NCBI GenBank assembly: GCA_965284315.1
Contig: OZ260072.1
Span: forward strand, 1,426,001-1,490,000
Direction: 5' to 3'
Length of the DNA: 64,000 nucleotides
From: PCRC01 sp017848435
Lineage (GTDB): Bacteria; Pseudomonadota; Gammaproteobacteria; Burkholderiales; Burkholderiaceae_C
This document shows positions 1 through 8,604 of the stretch, piece after piece; positions within the stretch are counted from its first letter, which is position 1; every line of letters starts with the position of its first letter. Made by a program: the position numbers and the translations under genes. The notes beneath the pieces were generated by a model. It had not been told where the DNA came from, searched no databases, and saw nothing but the letters and a program-made list of their open reading frames with translations.

Positions 1-1
1 C

Positions 2-1327
2 CTGCGTGTCGGGCAGGGGGGCCCCACGGTGTTGCCGGTGGCGCTGCCGCCGGGGGAGGGCGTGTCGGCACAGATCGACCTCGCGTCGGTCAATGTCGGG
101 GCCTGGCAGAAGCTGCTGGAGTCGGCCGATTCCGCAGCGCGGCCTGCCGCGCCGCTGCCGCGCGGGTCGCGGCCGGTGCCTGCAGCACCGTCAGGCTACC
201 TGCCCACCAGCATCGCGCTGAACGCCGACCAGCTGGTGCTGGAGGCCTACCAGCTGAACAAGGTGGTGCTGACCGGCTCGCGCGACGGCAACCTCTGGCG
301 CGCCAAGGTGGACGCGGCAGAACTCAACGGCAATGTCGAGTACCGTCAGCCCGGCAGCGGCGGCACGGGCCGGGTGGTGGCGCGGCTGGCGCGGTTGCGG
401 CTGGCGCCCTCGGCCGCCAGCGGTGTGGAGAAGATCCTGGACCGGCAGCCAGAAAGCATCCCGGCGCTCGACATCGTGGTGGACGACCTCGAACTCAATG
501 GCAAGGCCCTGGGCCGTGTCGAGATCGACGCGGTGAACCGCTTCGGCAGTGCGCGCGAGTGGCGGCTCAACAAGTTCAACATCGCGCTGCCCGAGGCCAC
601 CTTCACCGCCAACGGCAACTGGGCGGCGGTGGACGGCGCGCCTGTGGGCGCACCGCGCCGCACCGCGATGAACTTCCGGCTCGACGTGAACGACTCCGGC
701 GAGCTGCTCCAACGCTTCGGCACGCCCGGCGCCATCCGCCGCGGCAAGGGGCAGATCGAAGGGCAGGTCGCCTGGCGCGGCTCGCCGCTGGCGTTGGACT
801 ACCCCAGCCTGGACGGCAGCTTCAATGTGGGCATGGAAAGCGGCCAGTTCCTGAAGGCCGAACCGGGCCTGGCCAAGCTCTTGGGGGTGCTGAGCCTGCA
901 GGCCCTGCCACGCCGGCTGGCGCTCGATTTCCGCGACGTGTTCAGCGAAGGTTTTGCGTTCGACTTCATCCGCGGCGACGTGCGCATCAGCGACGGCGTG
1001 GCTTTCACCAACAACCTGCAGATGAAGGGCGTCAACGCGGCGGTGCTGATGGAAGGGCGCGCCGACATTGCCCGTGAAACACAAGACCTGAAGGTGGTGG
1101 TGGTGCCCGAGATCAACGCCGGCACCGCCTCGCTGGTGGCCGCCGTCATCAACCCGGCCATCGGGCTCGGCACCTTCCTCGCGCAGGCGGTGCTGCGCCG
1201 CCCGCTGATCGAGGCGGCCACGCAGGAATTCCACATCGACGGTGCCTGGGCCGACCCGCGCGTGACCCGCGTGGCGCGTGCGCCGGCCAGTGCCGCGTCT
1301 GCGGCGCCTGCCGAAGGGCCCAAGTGA
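2..1327 (+). CDS. yhdP: YhdP-like AsmA-family protein, C-terminal part (5' end outside window)
   Basis: The reading frame is open from the first bases, so this is the last about 441 codons of a much longer protein. The tail is typical of YhdP/DUF3971 proteins: amphipathic beta-strand sequence with LSLQALPRRLALDFRDVF, then GFAFDFIRGDVRISDG, and a final VVPEINAGTASLVAAVINPAIGLGTF-type segment near residues 370-400 of the visible part. By family knowledge YhdP is an inner-membrane-anchored bridge-like protein that moves phospholipid to the outer membrane. Its stop overlaps the next gene's GTG start by 4 bp (GTGA), so the two are probably co-transcribed. Assignment rests on C-terminal pattern recognition. 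Confidence 0.85.
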   Translation: MRVGQGGPTVLPVALPPGEGVSAQIDLASVNVGAWQKLLESADSAARPAAPLPRGSRPVPAAPSGYLPTSIALNADQLVLEAYQLNKVVLTGSRDGNLWRAKVDAAELNGNVEYRQPGSGGTGRVVARLARLRLAPSAASGVEKILDRQPESIPALDIVVDDLELNGKALGRVEIDAVNRFGSAREWRLNKFNIALPEATFTANGNWAAVDGAPVGAPRRTAMNFRLDVNDSGELLQRFGTPGAIRRGKGQIEGQVAWRGSPLALDYPSLDGSFNVGMESGQFLKAEPGLAKLLGVLSLQALPRRLALDFRDVFSEGFAFDFIRGDVRISDGVAFTNNLQMKGVNAAVLMEGRADIARETQDLKVVVVPEINAGTASLVAAVINPAIGLGTFLAQAVLRRPLIEAATQEFHIDGAWADPRVTRVARAPASAASAAPAEGPK

Positions 1328-2154
1328 AAGTCGCCGCGCTGCAAATGGTGTCGGCCCCCGAGCTGGGTGCCAACCTCGCCACCGCCCGCGCGCTGATCGC
1401 CGAGGCCGCTGCCGGTGATGCCGAACTGGTGCTGCTGCCCGAGCACTTTGCCCTGCTGGGCCACCGCGACACCGACAAGCTGGCGCTGGCCGAACCCGCC
1501 CCCGGGCCCGAGGGTCGGCCCACCGGCGGGCCGCTGCAACGCCTGTTGGCCGACGCGGCCCTGCAGCACGGCCTGTGGGTGGCCGGGGGCTCCATCCCGC
1601 TGGCCACCGGGGACCCGCAGCGCGTGTTCAACAGCACCCTGGTGTTTGCGCCCAATGGCCGCTGCGTGGCGCGCTACGACAAGGTTCACCTGTTCCACTT
1701 CAGCAACGGGGCGGAGCATTACGACGAGGCCACCGTGCTGCAGGCGGGTACACAGCCGGTGGCGTTTGAGCTGCCCTCGCGTGACGGCCAGCGCTGGCGT
1801 GTGGGCCTGAGCATCTGCTACGACCTGCGTTTCCCCGAGCTCTACCGCGCCCTGCAGGCCGACCTGCTGCTGGTGCCCAGCGCCTTCACCTGGACCACCG
1901 GCGAGAAGCATTGGGAGGTGCTGCTGCGCGCCCGCGCCATTGAGAACCAGGCCTATGTGCTGGCCGCCGCGCAGGGTGGGGTGCATGGCAACGGCCGCCG
2001 CACCTGGGGCCAGAGCCTGCTGGTCGATCCTTGGGGCGAGCTGCTGGCCCAGCGTGCGCAGGGCGCCGGTGTGGTGCTGGGCGAGTGCAGCGCCGAACGC
2101 CTTGCCGCCGTGCGGCGGCAGTTGCCGGCGCTGCAGCACCGGCGCGTCCCATGA
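1324..2154 (+). CDS. Carbon-nitrogen hydrolase (nitrilase family, Nit1-like deaminated-glutathione amidase)
   Basis: A 276-residue nitrilase-superfamily protein starting at GTG. The catalytic triad is visible: Glu in LLPEHFALLG, Lys in YDKVHLFHF, and Cys in LSICYDLRFPELYR. The last block is characteristic of the Nit1/YbeM group, which hydrolyses deaminated glutathione to alpha-ketoglutarate and Cys-Gly; that substrate is inferred from the family. It overlaps the upstream yhdP-like gene by 4 bp and the downstream sensor kinase by 4 bp (ATGA), so the three are translationally coupled. The yhdP-nitrilase pairing is common in beta-proteobacteria. Confidence 0.88.
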   Translation: MKVAALQMVSAPELGANLATARALIAEAAAGDAELVLLPEHFALLGHRDTDKLALAEPAPGPEGRPTGGPLQRLLADAALQHGLWVAGGSIPLATGDPQRVFNSTLVFAPNGRCVARYDKVHLFHFSNGAEHYDEATVLQAGTQPVAFELPSRDGQRWRVGLSICYDLRFPELYRALQADLLLVPSAFTWTTGEKHWEVLLRARAIENQAYVLAAAQGGVHGNGRRTWGQSLLVDPWGELLAQRAQGAGVVLGECSAERLAAVRRQLPALQHRRVP

Positions 2155-4262
2155 GCGCATCTGCCATCGCCAGCCCCACCCGCCTCGGCCTGCCGCGCTG
2201 GGCGCTGTGGTCGGTGGTGGTCAGCCTGGTGTTCACGCTGCTGGGCACCTTGGTCTGGCTGGCCAGCCGCTACGAAGTCAGCCAGGTGCAAAGCCGGCTC
2301 GACCGCGACGCCGCCGAGGCGCTGGGCAACCTGCGCGCCACGCTGAGCCGCAACGTGCAAAGCCTGCAGGCGCTGCATTTCAACCAGCCGACACCGGGTT
2401 CGTGGGCGCAGGAAGCGGCCGAAATCCTGCGCCAGCACCGCGAGTTGCTGCGGCTGGAGTGGCGTGACAGCAGCCTCGCCACCCAGGCCCAGGCCGACAC
2501 GCCGTTCCGCCCGCCGGTGTTCGACCGCCTGGGCCGGGACCGCGCACAGGCCGGCATTGCGCTGGCCTGCGCCACCGCCCAGCGGCTGGGCGCACCGGCC
2601 TACGCCAGCAGCTATTTCGTGCCGCAGTACGGTGGCCTGGGGCTGGAGGTGATGGACCTCTGCCTGCCGCTGGTCGAGCGCGGCCAGACCACCGGCTACC
2701 TGGTGGCCAACTACGCGCTCAATGGCCTGCTGGGCGAGATGTTCAGCCCGCGCATGCCAGCCGACCTGTCGGTGTCATTCACCGAGGCCGATGGCACCCG
2801 GCTCGCGGTGCACGGCCTGCCGGTGCGCGGCCAGCGCGTCTTCACCGCGCAGCAGCTGCTGGACCTGCCGGGCCAGGCCATGGTGCTGCGGCTCGACAGC
2901 TGGCGCGACGGGCCCGACCTGTTCCCCAACCTGCTGACCGCGCTGGTCAGCGCGATGTCGCTGGCCTTGCTGGCGGTGCTGGCCCTGCTGGGCCACGACA
3001 TGCGCCGCCGCCTGCGTGCCGAGCGCGACCTGGCCGACGCGCTGGCCTTCCGCAAGGCGATGGAAGACTCGCTCGTCACCGGTCTGCGCGCGCGCGACCT
3101 GCAGGGCCGCATCACCTACGTCAACCCGGCGTTCTGCAGCATGGTCGGCTTCGAGGCCGGCGAACTGCTGGGCAGCAAGGCGCCCGCCGCCTACTGGCCG
3201 ACCGAGCAACACAGCGAGTACCAGCGCCGGCACGACATCCGCATGGCCGGGCAGATGCCGCCGCGCGAGGGCTTTGAGTCGGTCTTCATGCGCAAGGACG
3301 GCACCCGCTTCCCGGTGCTCATCATCGAGGCGCCGCTGATCAACGCGACCGGTGCCCAGACCGGCTGGATGAGTGCCTGCCTCGACCTCAGCGCCCAGCG
3401 CAGCGCCGAAGAGCTGTCCCGCACCCGGCAGGAGCGCTTGCAGGCCACCGCCCGGCTGGCCATGGTGGGCGAGATGGCCTCGCTGCTGAGCCACGAGCTG
3501 AACCAGCCACTGGCGGCCATATCCAGCTACGCCAGCGGTTCGCTCAACCTGCTGCAGCGCGAGGGCGGCGCCCCGCTGGCGGTGCCGGCACAGTCCAGCC
3601 TGGCCGACGCGGTGCAGCGCATCGCCGGCCAGGCCGAACGCGCCGGCAAGATCATCAAAAGCGTGCACGACTTCGTGCGCCGCCGGGACCAACAGCGCGC
3701 CGCCGTGGCCCCGCAGGCGCTGCTCGACGCGGTGATGCCGCTGGTGGCGCTTCAAGCCCGCAAGCTGGGCGTGCGGGTGCAAACCGACTGCCCGGCGGGC
3801 CTGCCCGATGTGTTGTGCGACCGCACCATGGTCGAGCAGGTGCTGCTCAACCTGGTTCGCAACGGCATGCAGGCGATGGTGCCGGACATGACCCCCACGC
3901 TCCCCGCTGCGCGTGGTTCGCTGCCCCCCGAGGGGGCCGTGCCGGGCTTGGGGCGGCCCGGCGCTGCGGCTGCGGCCTCCCCGCTGCCTGCGCCTTCTGA
4001 ACGCGTGTTGACCATTGCCGTGGCCACCGTCGCCAGCCCGGAAGCCGTGGCCTTTTCCATCGCCGACAGCGGCGACGGCATCAGCGAAGAAGTCGCCGCC
4101 CAACTGTTCACCCCGTTTTTCACCACCAAGGCCGAGGGCATGGGGTTAGGCCTGAGCCTGTGCCGCACGGTGGTGGAGCAGCATGGGGGGCAGTTGTCGT
4201 TCACACCGCGCGAGCCCCGGGGCACGGTGTTTGTGTTCACCTTGCCGCTGGCCCAAGAATGA
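2151..4262 (+). CDS. PAS-domain sensor histidine kinase, FixL/DctS-like
   Basis: A 703-residue membrane kinase. The ATG at 2151 overlaps the upstream stop; a much longer upstream frame exists but lies inside the nitrilase. TM1 is at about residues 15-37, followed by a periplasmic sensor region of about 220 residues, TM2 near 262-285, and a PAS domain near 300-410. The H-box SHELNQPLAAISSYASG has its phosphoacceptor His at residue 448; the N-box is LLNLVRNGMQAM, with later ADSGDGI and GMGLGLSLCRTVVEQHGG boxes. Between the N-box and the next ATP-site box lies a Pro/Gly/Ala-rich insert (about 581-606) encoded by a GC-rich interspersed repeat. The H-box sequence resembles Rhodobacter DctS, a C4-dicarboxylate sensor, but no transporter genes are nearby, so the ligand is unknown. 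The partner regulator follows 12 nt downstream. Confidence 0.88.
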   Translation: MSASAIASPTRLGLPRWALWSVVVSLVFTLLGTLVWLASRYEVSQVQSRLDRDAAEALGNLRATLSRNVQSLQALHFNQPTPGSWAQEAAEILRQHRELLRLEWRDSSLATQAQADTPFRPPVFDRLGRDRAQAGIALACATAQRLGAPAYASSYFVPQYGGLGLEVMDLCLPLVERGQTTGYLVANYALNGLLGEMFSPRMPADLSVSFTEADGTRLAVHGLPVRGQRVFTAQQLLDLPGQAMVLRLDSWRDGPDLFPNLLTALVSAMSLALLAVLALLGHDMRRRLRAERDLADALAFRKAMEDSLVTGLRARDLQGRITYVNPAFCSMVGFEAGELLGSKAPAAYWPTEQHSEYQRRHDIRMAGQMPPREGFESVFMRKDGTRFPVLIIEAPLINATGAQTGWMSACLDLSAQRSAEELSRTRQERLQATARLAMVGEMASLLSHELNQPLAAISSYASGSLNLLQREGGAPLAVPAQSSLADAVQRIAGQAERAGKIIKSVHDFVRRRDQQRAAVAPQALLDAVMPLVALQARKLGVRVQTDCPAGLPDVLCDRTMVEQVLLNLVRNGMQAMVPDMTPTLPAARGSLPPEGAVPGLGRPGAAAAASPLPAPSERVLTIAVATVASPEAVAFSIADSGDGISEEVAAQLFTPFFTTKAEGMGLGLSLCRTVVEQHGGQLSFTPREPRGTVFVFTLPLAQE
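3894..3968 (+). repeat. GC-rich interspersed repeat, copy A (inside sensor kinase gene)
   Basis: About 75 bp that closely match positions 61391-61472. Shared stretches include CCCCACGCTCCCC, TCGCTGCCCCCCGAGGGG and GCTTGGGGCGGCCCGGCGC. Here it is translated in frame as a Pro/Gly/Ala linker in the kinase ATP-binding domain. Confidence 0.85.
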
Positions 4263-4274
4263 TGAGGAGACGCC

Positions 4275-4919
4275 ATGCAACCTGCTGCCAATGCCACCGT
4301 GTTCATTGTGGACGACGACGCCAGCGTGCGCGACGCGCTGGCTTGGCTGCTGCGCACCCGCCGCCTCAACAGCGAGACCTTTGACAGCGCCGAGGCCTTT
4401 GCCGCGATGCTGGCCCAGCGCGTTGCACACGGTGGCCCTGTGCTGCGCGAGGCCGGCTGCCTGCTGCTCGACGTGCGCATGCCCGGCGGCATGAGCGGGC
4501 TGGCGCTGTTCGACCAGCTCAGCGCAGAAGGCCTGCTGAACGCGCTGCCGGTGATCTTTCTCACCGGCCACGCCGACGTGGCCACCGCAGTGGACGCGGT
4601 CAAGCGCGGTGCCTTTGACTTCTGCGAAAAACCGTTCTCCGACAACGCGCTGGTGGACCGGGTCGAGCAGGCACTCAACCTCTCGGCCGCCACGCAGGCG
4701 CGCCATGCCGAACGCGCCCGCCTGCGCGCCCGCATGGCCGAACTCACCGAGCGCGAACGCGACGTGATGCAGCGTGTGGCCCAGGGCCTGCCCAACAAAC
4801 TGATCGCCGACGCGCTCGACATCAGCGTGCGCACGGTGGAAGTGCACCGGGCGCGGGTGTTCGACAAAATGGGCGTCAAGTCGGCGGTGGACCTGGTCCA
4901 CCTGCTGCAGGACCTGTGA
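4275..4919 (+). CDS. Response regulator, FixJ/TtrR-type with LuxR HTH
   Basis: A 214-residue two-component regulator. The AGGAG at 4264-4268 gives a good ribosome-binding site. The receiver domain (about 8-125) has FIVDDD for the acidic pocket, phosphoacceptor Asp66 in LLLDVRMP, and Lys119 in FCEKPFS. The C-terminal LuxR-type helix-turn-helix (about 150-214) carries LTERERDVMQRVAQGLPNKL and RTVEVHRARVFDKMG. It lies 12 nt after the PAS kinase, so the two form one operon and presumably a signalling pair. Target genes cannot be read from the window. Confidence 0.9.
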   Translation: MQPAANATVFIVDDDASVRDALAWLLRTRRLNSETFDSAEAFAAMLAQRVAHGGPVLREAGCLLLDVRMPGGMSGLALFDQLSAEGLLNALPVIFLTGHADVATAVDAVKRGAFDFCEKPFSDNALVDRVEQALNLSAATQARHAERARLRARMAELTERERDVMQRVAQGLPNKLIADALDISVRTVEVHRARVFDKMGVKSAVDLVHLLQDL

Positions 4920-4935
4920 TGCCGCTGCGTCCGTG

Positions 4936-5079
4936 TTACCGGGGGGGCGGGGTGTCGTCCGGGGCGTCGTCGGTGCCCCGGTCGGGTTCGCCGCCCTTGC
5001 GGCCAGAGAACATGGTCCACCAGACAATGCCCACCAACAGCAGGCCAGCGGCCAGCGCCTCCAACAAAATCAAAGTCAT
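4936..5079 (-). CDS. Small membrane protein, 47 residues, unknown function
   Basis: A short ORF divergent from mltA. The product begins MTLILLEALAAGLLLVGIVW (one predicted transmembrane helix) and continues as a charged cytoplasmic-type tail rich in Lys/Arg, Asp and Pro, ending TPPPR. An AGGA about 8 nt upstream on the minus strand is a plausible ribosome-binding site. Its ATG and the mltA ATG share the same CATG at 5077-5080. I do not recognise a named family. The hydrophobic helix, ribosome-binding site and otherwise empty gap support a real gene, but it is short enough that chance is possible. Confidence 0.55.
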   Translation of the reverse strand: MTLILLEALAAGLLLVGIVWWTMFSGRKGGEPDRGTDDAPDDTPPPR

Positions 5080-6268
5080 GCGTCAAATCCTGTGGTGGTC
5101 CGGTGTGGCGGTGATTGTAGGAAGCCTGGTGGCCTGCGGCAGCGCGCCGCGCCAAAGCCCCCCGCCCGTGGTGGCGCCCGTGGTGGTGCCGCCCAGCGTG
5201 CCCGCGCCCGCACCGCCCCCTGTGGCCGTGCCACGCCCTGCTTTTGACTTCAACGACACGGCCGAACTGCCTGCGGTGCAAGAGCGCCCCAAGAGCCGCT
5301 GGGTGCCGGTGCGCTGGCGCGAACTGCCCGGCTTGACCGACGACACGCTGTTCGAGGCCTGGAACGCCTGGATACGCGGCTGCGAGCGCCCGCTGCCGGC
5401 GTTTGCCCTGCTGTGCGTTGAGGTGCGTCAGCTCAGCATTGCCGACGAAGACGCGCAGCGCCGCTGGCTGGTCAACCGCTTCCAGCCCTACCGGGTGGAG
5501 AGCACCGAGGGCCAGGCCGTGGGCATGCTGACCAGCTACTACGAACCGCTGCTGGAAGCCAGCCGCGTGGCCACACCGCAGTTCCAGGTGCCGCTGTACA
5601 GGCCGCCGGCCAATCTGGCGTCGCGCCGGCCCTGGCACACCCGGCAGGAGATTGACAGTTCACCGGCGGTGCGCAGCGCGCTGCGGGGCCGCGAGCTCGC
5701 CTGGCTGGCCGACCCGGTGGACGCGCTGATCCTGCAGATCCAGGGCTCTGGCCGGGTGCGCATCACCGAGGCCGACGGCAGCCAGAAGCTGGTGCGTGTG
5801 GCCTTTGCCGCGACCAACGAGCAGCCCTACAAAAGCGTTGGCCGCTGGCTGCTGGACCAGGGTGAGCTGCGCGACGTGTCGTGGCCGTCCATCAAAGGCT
5901 GGGCCGCCGCCAACCCGCAGCGCCTGAACGAGATGCTGTGGAGCAACCCGCGCGTGGTGTTCTTCCGCGAAGAAACCATGAGCGAGCTGGACGCAGCCTT
6001 CGGCCCGCGCGGCGCGCTGGGTGTGGCGCTCACCCCCGGCCGCTCGATCGCGGTGGACAAGGACAGCATCCCCTACGGCGCACCGGTCTGGCTCGCCACC
6101 CGCGGGCCGGCGGTGAACCTGCAGAAACTGGTGTTTGCGCAAGACACCGGCTCGGCCATCGTCGGCGCGGTGCGGGCCGACTACTTTGCCGGCTGGGGCG
6201 ACGACGCCGGCGCGCTGGCGGGCCGCGTCAAGCAGCCGCTGCGGCTGTGGGTGCTGTGGCCGAAATAA
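5078..6268 (+). CDS. mltA: Membrane-bound lytic murein transglycosylase A
   Basis: A 396-residue lipoprotein. The ATG at 5078 is preferred because it gives a clean lipoprotein signal peptide, MRQILWWSGVAVIVGSLVAC, with lipobox LVAC. A proline-rich linker of about 45 residues follows. MltA features include GMLTSYYEPLLEASR, LILQIQGSGRVRITE and, near the C-terminus, FAQDTGSAIVGAVRADYFAGWGDDAG (3D domain) with the catalytic Asp in QDTGSAI. The enzyme cleaves murein glycan strands to 1,6-anhydro products at the inner face of the outer membrane. No strong Shine-Dalgarno precedes this start. Confidence 0.92.
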   Translation: MRQILWWSGVAVIVGSLVACGSAPRQSPPPVVAPVVVPPSVPAPAPPPVAVPRPAFDFNDTAELPAVQERPKSRWVPVRWRELPGLTDDTLFEAWNAWIRGCERPLPAFALLCVEVRQLSIADEDAQRRWLVNRFQPYRVESTEGQAVGMLTSYYEPLLEASRVATPQFQVPLYRPPANLASRRPWHTRQEIDSSPAVRSALRGRELAWLADPVDALILQIQGSGRVRITEADGSQKLVRVAFAATNEQPYKSVGRWLLDQGELRDVSWPSIKGWAAANPQRLNEMLWSNPRVVFFREETMSELDAAFGPRGALGVALTPGRSIAVDKDSIPYGAPVWLATRGPAVNLQKLVFAQDTGSAIVGAVRADYFAGWGDDAGALAGRVKQPLRLWVLWPK

Positions 6269-6321
6269 GGGCCTGGGGCGTGTTGTGGGCCCCCCAGAGG
6301 CCCTGAAACACGTTCAGAAGG

Positions 6322-6390
6322 TTTTTTCAAGCCAAATCGACCTCCGGCCTTAGTGAAAGCTGGCAGTTCAGCTATTGAATCAATAGCAAA
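6322..6390 (+). repeat. About 70-bp interspersed repeat, copy 1 (intergenic)
   Basis: The only fully intergenic copy of a six-member family. Core blocks are TTTTTTCAAGCCAAATCG, CCTTAGTGAAAGCTGGCAG and TCAGCTATTGAATCAATAGC. Read on the minus strand it would encode AIDSIAELPAFTKAGGRFGL, the same frame that is used by copies inside dprA and cnoX. It follows a weak hairpin after mltA, and its leading T-run could serve as the terminator tail. Confidence 0.85.
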
Positions 6391-6482
6391 CACACCGATG
6401 GCATCAACCCCTGGCCGGCGCCGGGCCTGAAGCTCGGTTGTAATCTCTACCTGTTTCCGACACCCCCTACGAGGATCCCCGC

Positions 6483-7601
<1,119 letters not shown>

Positions 7602-7602
7602 C

Positions 7603-8472
7603 ATGGTGGCTGACCTCGAACTGCTGAGCCAGCACGGCTGCTTCGGCGGCGTGCAGCGCTTCTACCAACACGCGTCGAAAGAGATCGGTCTGCCGATGCG
7701 CTTCTCGGTCTTCCTGCCGCCGCAGGCCAAGATCGACGCGGCGGGCGGCCAAGTGCCCGCGCTGCTGTACCTCGCCGGCCTGACCTGCACCGAAGAAACC
7801 TTCGCCACCAAAGCCGGTGCCCAGCGCCTCGCCGCCGAGCTGGGCCTGGCGCTGGTCGCGCCTGACACCAGCCCACGCGGCGCCAACCTGCCGGGCGAAG
7901 CCGACAGCTGGGACTTTGGCCTGGCCGCCGGTTTCTACCTCGACGCCACGCAAGCCCCCTGGGCCACCCACTACCGGATGGAAAGCTACATCGTGCAGGA
8001 GCTGCTCGGCGTGGTCACCAAGGCCTTGCCCATCGACGCGCAACGCATGGGCCTCTTTGGCCATTCCATGGGTGGCCACGGCGCGCTGACGCTGGCGCTC
8101 CGCCACCCCGGGGTGTTCAAGTCGCTCTCCGCCTTTGCGCCCATCTGCGCGCCGATGGACTGCCCGTGGGGCCAGAAAGCCTTCACCGGTTACCTGGGCG
8201 CCGACCGCAGCACCTGGGGCCCACACGACGCCAGCCGGCTGATGGCAGGGCAGGGCAAGCCACCGTACCCGCGCGGCATTTTGATCGACCAGGGTCTGGA
8301 CGACAAATTCCTCGCCAACCAGCTGAACCCCGAGACCTTCGAGGCGGCCTGCGCAGTGGTCGGCCAGCCGCTGCTGCTGCGCCAACACACCGGCTACGAC
8401 CACGGTTACTATTTCATTGCCAGCTTCGTGGCCGACCACCTGGTGCACCACGCGCAGCAACTGGCGGCCTGA
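7603..8472 (+). CDS. fghA: S-formylglutathione hydrolase
   Basis: A 289-residue esterase-D family serine hydrolase. The ATG at 7603, one base after the frmA stop, gives the usual family length; an in-frame GTG at 7585 would overlap frmA. Motifs: YLAGLTCTEETFATKAGAQ, the nucleophile elbow GLFGHSMGGHGAL, the acid in DQGLDDKF, and the histidine in YDHGYYFI. It hydrolyses S-formylglutathione to formate and glutathione, completing the step begun by frmA, with which it forms an operon. Confidence 0.95.
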   Translation: MVADLELLSQHGCFGGVQRFYQHASKEIGLPMRFSVFLPPQAKIDAAGGQVPALLYLAGLTCTEETFATKAGAQRLAAELGLALVAPDTSPRGANLPGEADSWDFGLAAGFYLDATQAPWATHYRMESYIVQELLGVVTKALPIDAQRMGLFGHSMGGHGALTLALRHPGVFKSLSAFAPICAPMDCPWGQKAFTGYLGADRSTWGPHDASRLMAGQGKPPYPRGILIDQGLDDKFLANQLNPETFEAACAVVGQPLLLRQHTGYDHGYYFIASFVADHLVHHAQQLAA

Positions 8473-8499
8473 ACCCCGGCGTTGACGCACCGTGGCGGC

Positions 8500-8548
8500 G
8501 TCATGGGGTCGTCATCCAGGCGTCACACAACCGCCATCAGAGTGTCAC
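8500..8548 (+). promoter_or_regulatory. Pho-box array: five GTCAT/GTCAC units at 11-bp period
   Basis: GTCAT at 8500, GTCAT at 8511, GTCAC at 8522, GCCAT at 8533 and GTCAC at 8544 lie exactly 11 bp apart. PhoB binds direct repeats of CTGTCAT-like heptamers with 11-bp spacing, so this is a strong Pho-box candidate in front of phoX. TATCGT at 8559-8564 is a possible -10 box about one turn after the last unit. Inference: phoX is induced by phosphate limitation. Confidence 0.75.
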
Positions 8549-8604
8549 TGGGGCCGCCTATCGTCCAGTGGTTTTCTTCCACTGAACTCCAAAGGCATAC
8601 CCCG

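Noticed and set aside
6285..6327. Possible terminator after mltA (short GGGCC/GGCCC and CTGAA/TTCAG stems before a T-run)
   Set aside because: Stems are only about 5 bp and the T-run belongs to the interspersed repeat; too weak to list separately.
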